NCBI GenBank assembly: GCA_950106755.1
Contig: OX467082.1
Coordinates: 37,324,001-37,388,000 of the forward strand
Direction of reading: 5' to 3'
DNA from: Climacium dendroides
Taxonomy: Eukaryota > Streptophyta > Bryopsida > Hypnales > Climaciaceae
Length of the DNA stretch: 64,000 nucleotides
Below are positions 63,201 through 64,000 of the stretch, in pieces (the stretch's first letter is position 1; every line of letters starts with the position of its first letter). The notes under the pieces were generated by a model. It ran no database searches. It had not been told where the DNA came from and saw only the letters and a list, made by a program, of their open reading frames with translations. A program made the translations under genes and the position numbers.

Positions 63201-64000
63201 CCTTCCCTGGTTCTCTCTCTTCCGTCAGCAACACTCCATTCAGCAAGCCAATTAAGGTTCCAAGCGACTGATGTTCTGAAACCTTGAAACCGGGTTGCTC
63301 TCGAGACCACAGCACTCCGCCTCTGAGTTGAAAGCTTAGACCCATGCGTGGCATTTCGGCATGGACGTCACCAGAGTCGCTACTCACAAACACATGAACA
63401 TAAGAACCTTGCTCCAAACGATGGAGCACTCCATCATACACCTCTTTGAAGCTGGGGCTACGGATATCCACCAATTCGCGGTGTCTTTGCGTGTCCCGTA
63501 CGCATCTCGACTGGATATTGAGCTCAAAGAATACAACATCATCTGCAAAATGGTCATCGTCGAACTCCACAGGTCGAAAGAGAATGCGTGGTGTTGGGCC
63601 ACTTCCGCTAATCCAGTGACTGTAGTTCTCAATGAGTAGGCTGGGCAGATCGCCTTCAAAGAATCGGCTAGGAAACAACTCAAACTCGTGCTTGCCACGG
63701 CGCCGATCCTTCACCACAAGGCGGGTGCCATCTAAAGAAAACGAAAAAATGGAGCCCTTCAACGGGTGCACCGAAACAAACGTGCTCGCGCTGGCTGATG
63801 CAGGCTGCACCTCAAACACATGACAACCAAAGACTCGAGCATAATCCTTGTGACTTGTGATTGCTGAGGGGAGACGACCTACAGGAAGCCCATTCACAAG
63901 AAAAGAGCCCCGCAAGCTATCCACATGCAAAGTGCTCCTAGGCCCGTTCGAAGAACGATGCTTGAATGTCGTCGTCCACCAGTGTGCCCTTGGCGACTCG
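57246..64000 (-). CDS. DUF3638/DUF3645-family giant P-loop protein (5' end outside window)
   Basis: The function is unproven. The family is described as large proteins with a P-loop ATPase-like core, sometimes annotated as ubiquitin-related hydrolases. Two exons, 64000-60484 and 60029-57246, encode about 2100 residues. The first stays open to the window edge, so the start lies beyond it; family members are often around 3000 residues. Both DUF3638 signature words are present, LLE (in PEWLLLELEGDYRM) and NMG (in LQLNMGEGKTSVIVPALC). The latter is a Walker A (60877-60891), followed by an acidic DVLDESD (about 60510-60530). Exon 2 holds the DUF3645 region with VDYGVRPSGHPKMAVPFLA, HPDVAIMLTQLSYYNGGLGD, HTRGTDLKLP and LVQACMRMRMLG, the last like a helicase motif VI. 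A Glu-rich linker precedes the C-terminal part (FLRPVAWVVVV). There are no stops or frameshifts. It is visibly GC-richer than its surroundings. Confidence 0.9.
60030..60483 (-). other. Intron of the DUF3638-family gene
   Basis: The donor is TATCAG followed by GTGACC at 60483 and the acceptor is GTTTTCAG ending at 60030. Both exon ends are phase 0, giving LQVKYQ then VVYTIGEQ, which matches the family's K-[FY]-x-x-[VI]-Y-T-[IM]-G pattern across the join. At 454 bp and with AT-rich content it has the texture of the surrounding plant DNA, unlike the exons. Confidence 0.85.

Noticed and set aside
57246..64000. Bacterial or fungal contamination as an explanation for the DUF3638 gene
   Set aside because: It is not fully excluded, but the exon pair is interrupted by an AT-rich intron of plant-like texture and the sequence is continuous with the plant-like flank. 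Kept as a check in the finding instead.

Overview
The window looks like nuclear DNA of a land plant, most likely a large-genome plant such as a conifer. It is AT-rich, most of its length is old and heavily mutated transposon DNA, gene remnants keep plant-style short introns, and open coding sequence is scarce. No rRNA, CRISPR array or bacterial-style operon is visible. The organism assignment is an inference from texture, not from a marker gene.

Layout. Positions 37-212 hold a palindromic foldback repeat. Positions 2717-12721 hold a decayed Ty1/copia retrotransposon that later insertions have broken up: a CACTA-type MITE (4353-5090) and a 4.3-kb gag-bearing element (5482-9813), which itself carries a 733-bp MITE (7457-8189). 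Positions 14650-20737 (minus strand) carry a decayed multi-exon gene. Its N-terminal part has a ParB-like DGNHR motif and its C-terminal part resembles a permuted N4/N6 DNA methyltransferase; one exon is split by a GC-rich element with a 9-bp target duplication. A 260-bp MITE lies at 21337-21596. Positions 26747-32453 are a 5.7-kb CACTA-type element rich in internal repeats and set in a local tandem-repeat field. Positions 34590-36603 (minus) are a decayed Dus1-type tRNA-dihydrouridine synthase gene with a 142-bp CACTA hairpin MITE in its coding sequence. Positions 42480-45433 hold a tRNA-like SINE candidate, a 1.1-kb hAT-like MITE and a second palindromic foldback repeat. Two diverged copies of a roughly 0.8-kb repeat lie at 47566-48445 and 55546-56395.

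The only clearly intact gene is at the right end on the minus strand. It is a DUF3638/DUF3645-family giant P-loop protein with two long exons (64000-60484 and 60029-57246) separated by a 454-bp intron; its 5' end lies beyond the window. It is visibly GC-richer than everything around it and belongs to a family best known to me from fungi, oomycetes and algae, which raises the question of horizontal transfer or ancient retention.

A recurring theme is that removing an inserted element plus one target-site copy restores the interrupted reading frame. This works for the gag ORF, the copia integrase/RT junction, the ParB/methyltransferase exon and the Dus1 exon, so the nesting order can be read with good confidence.
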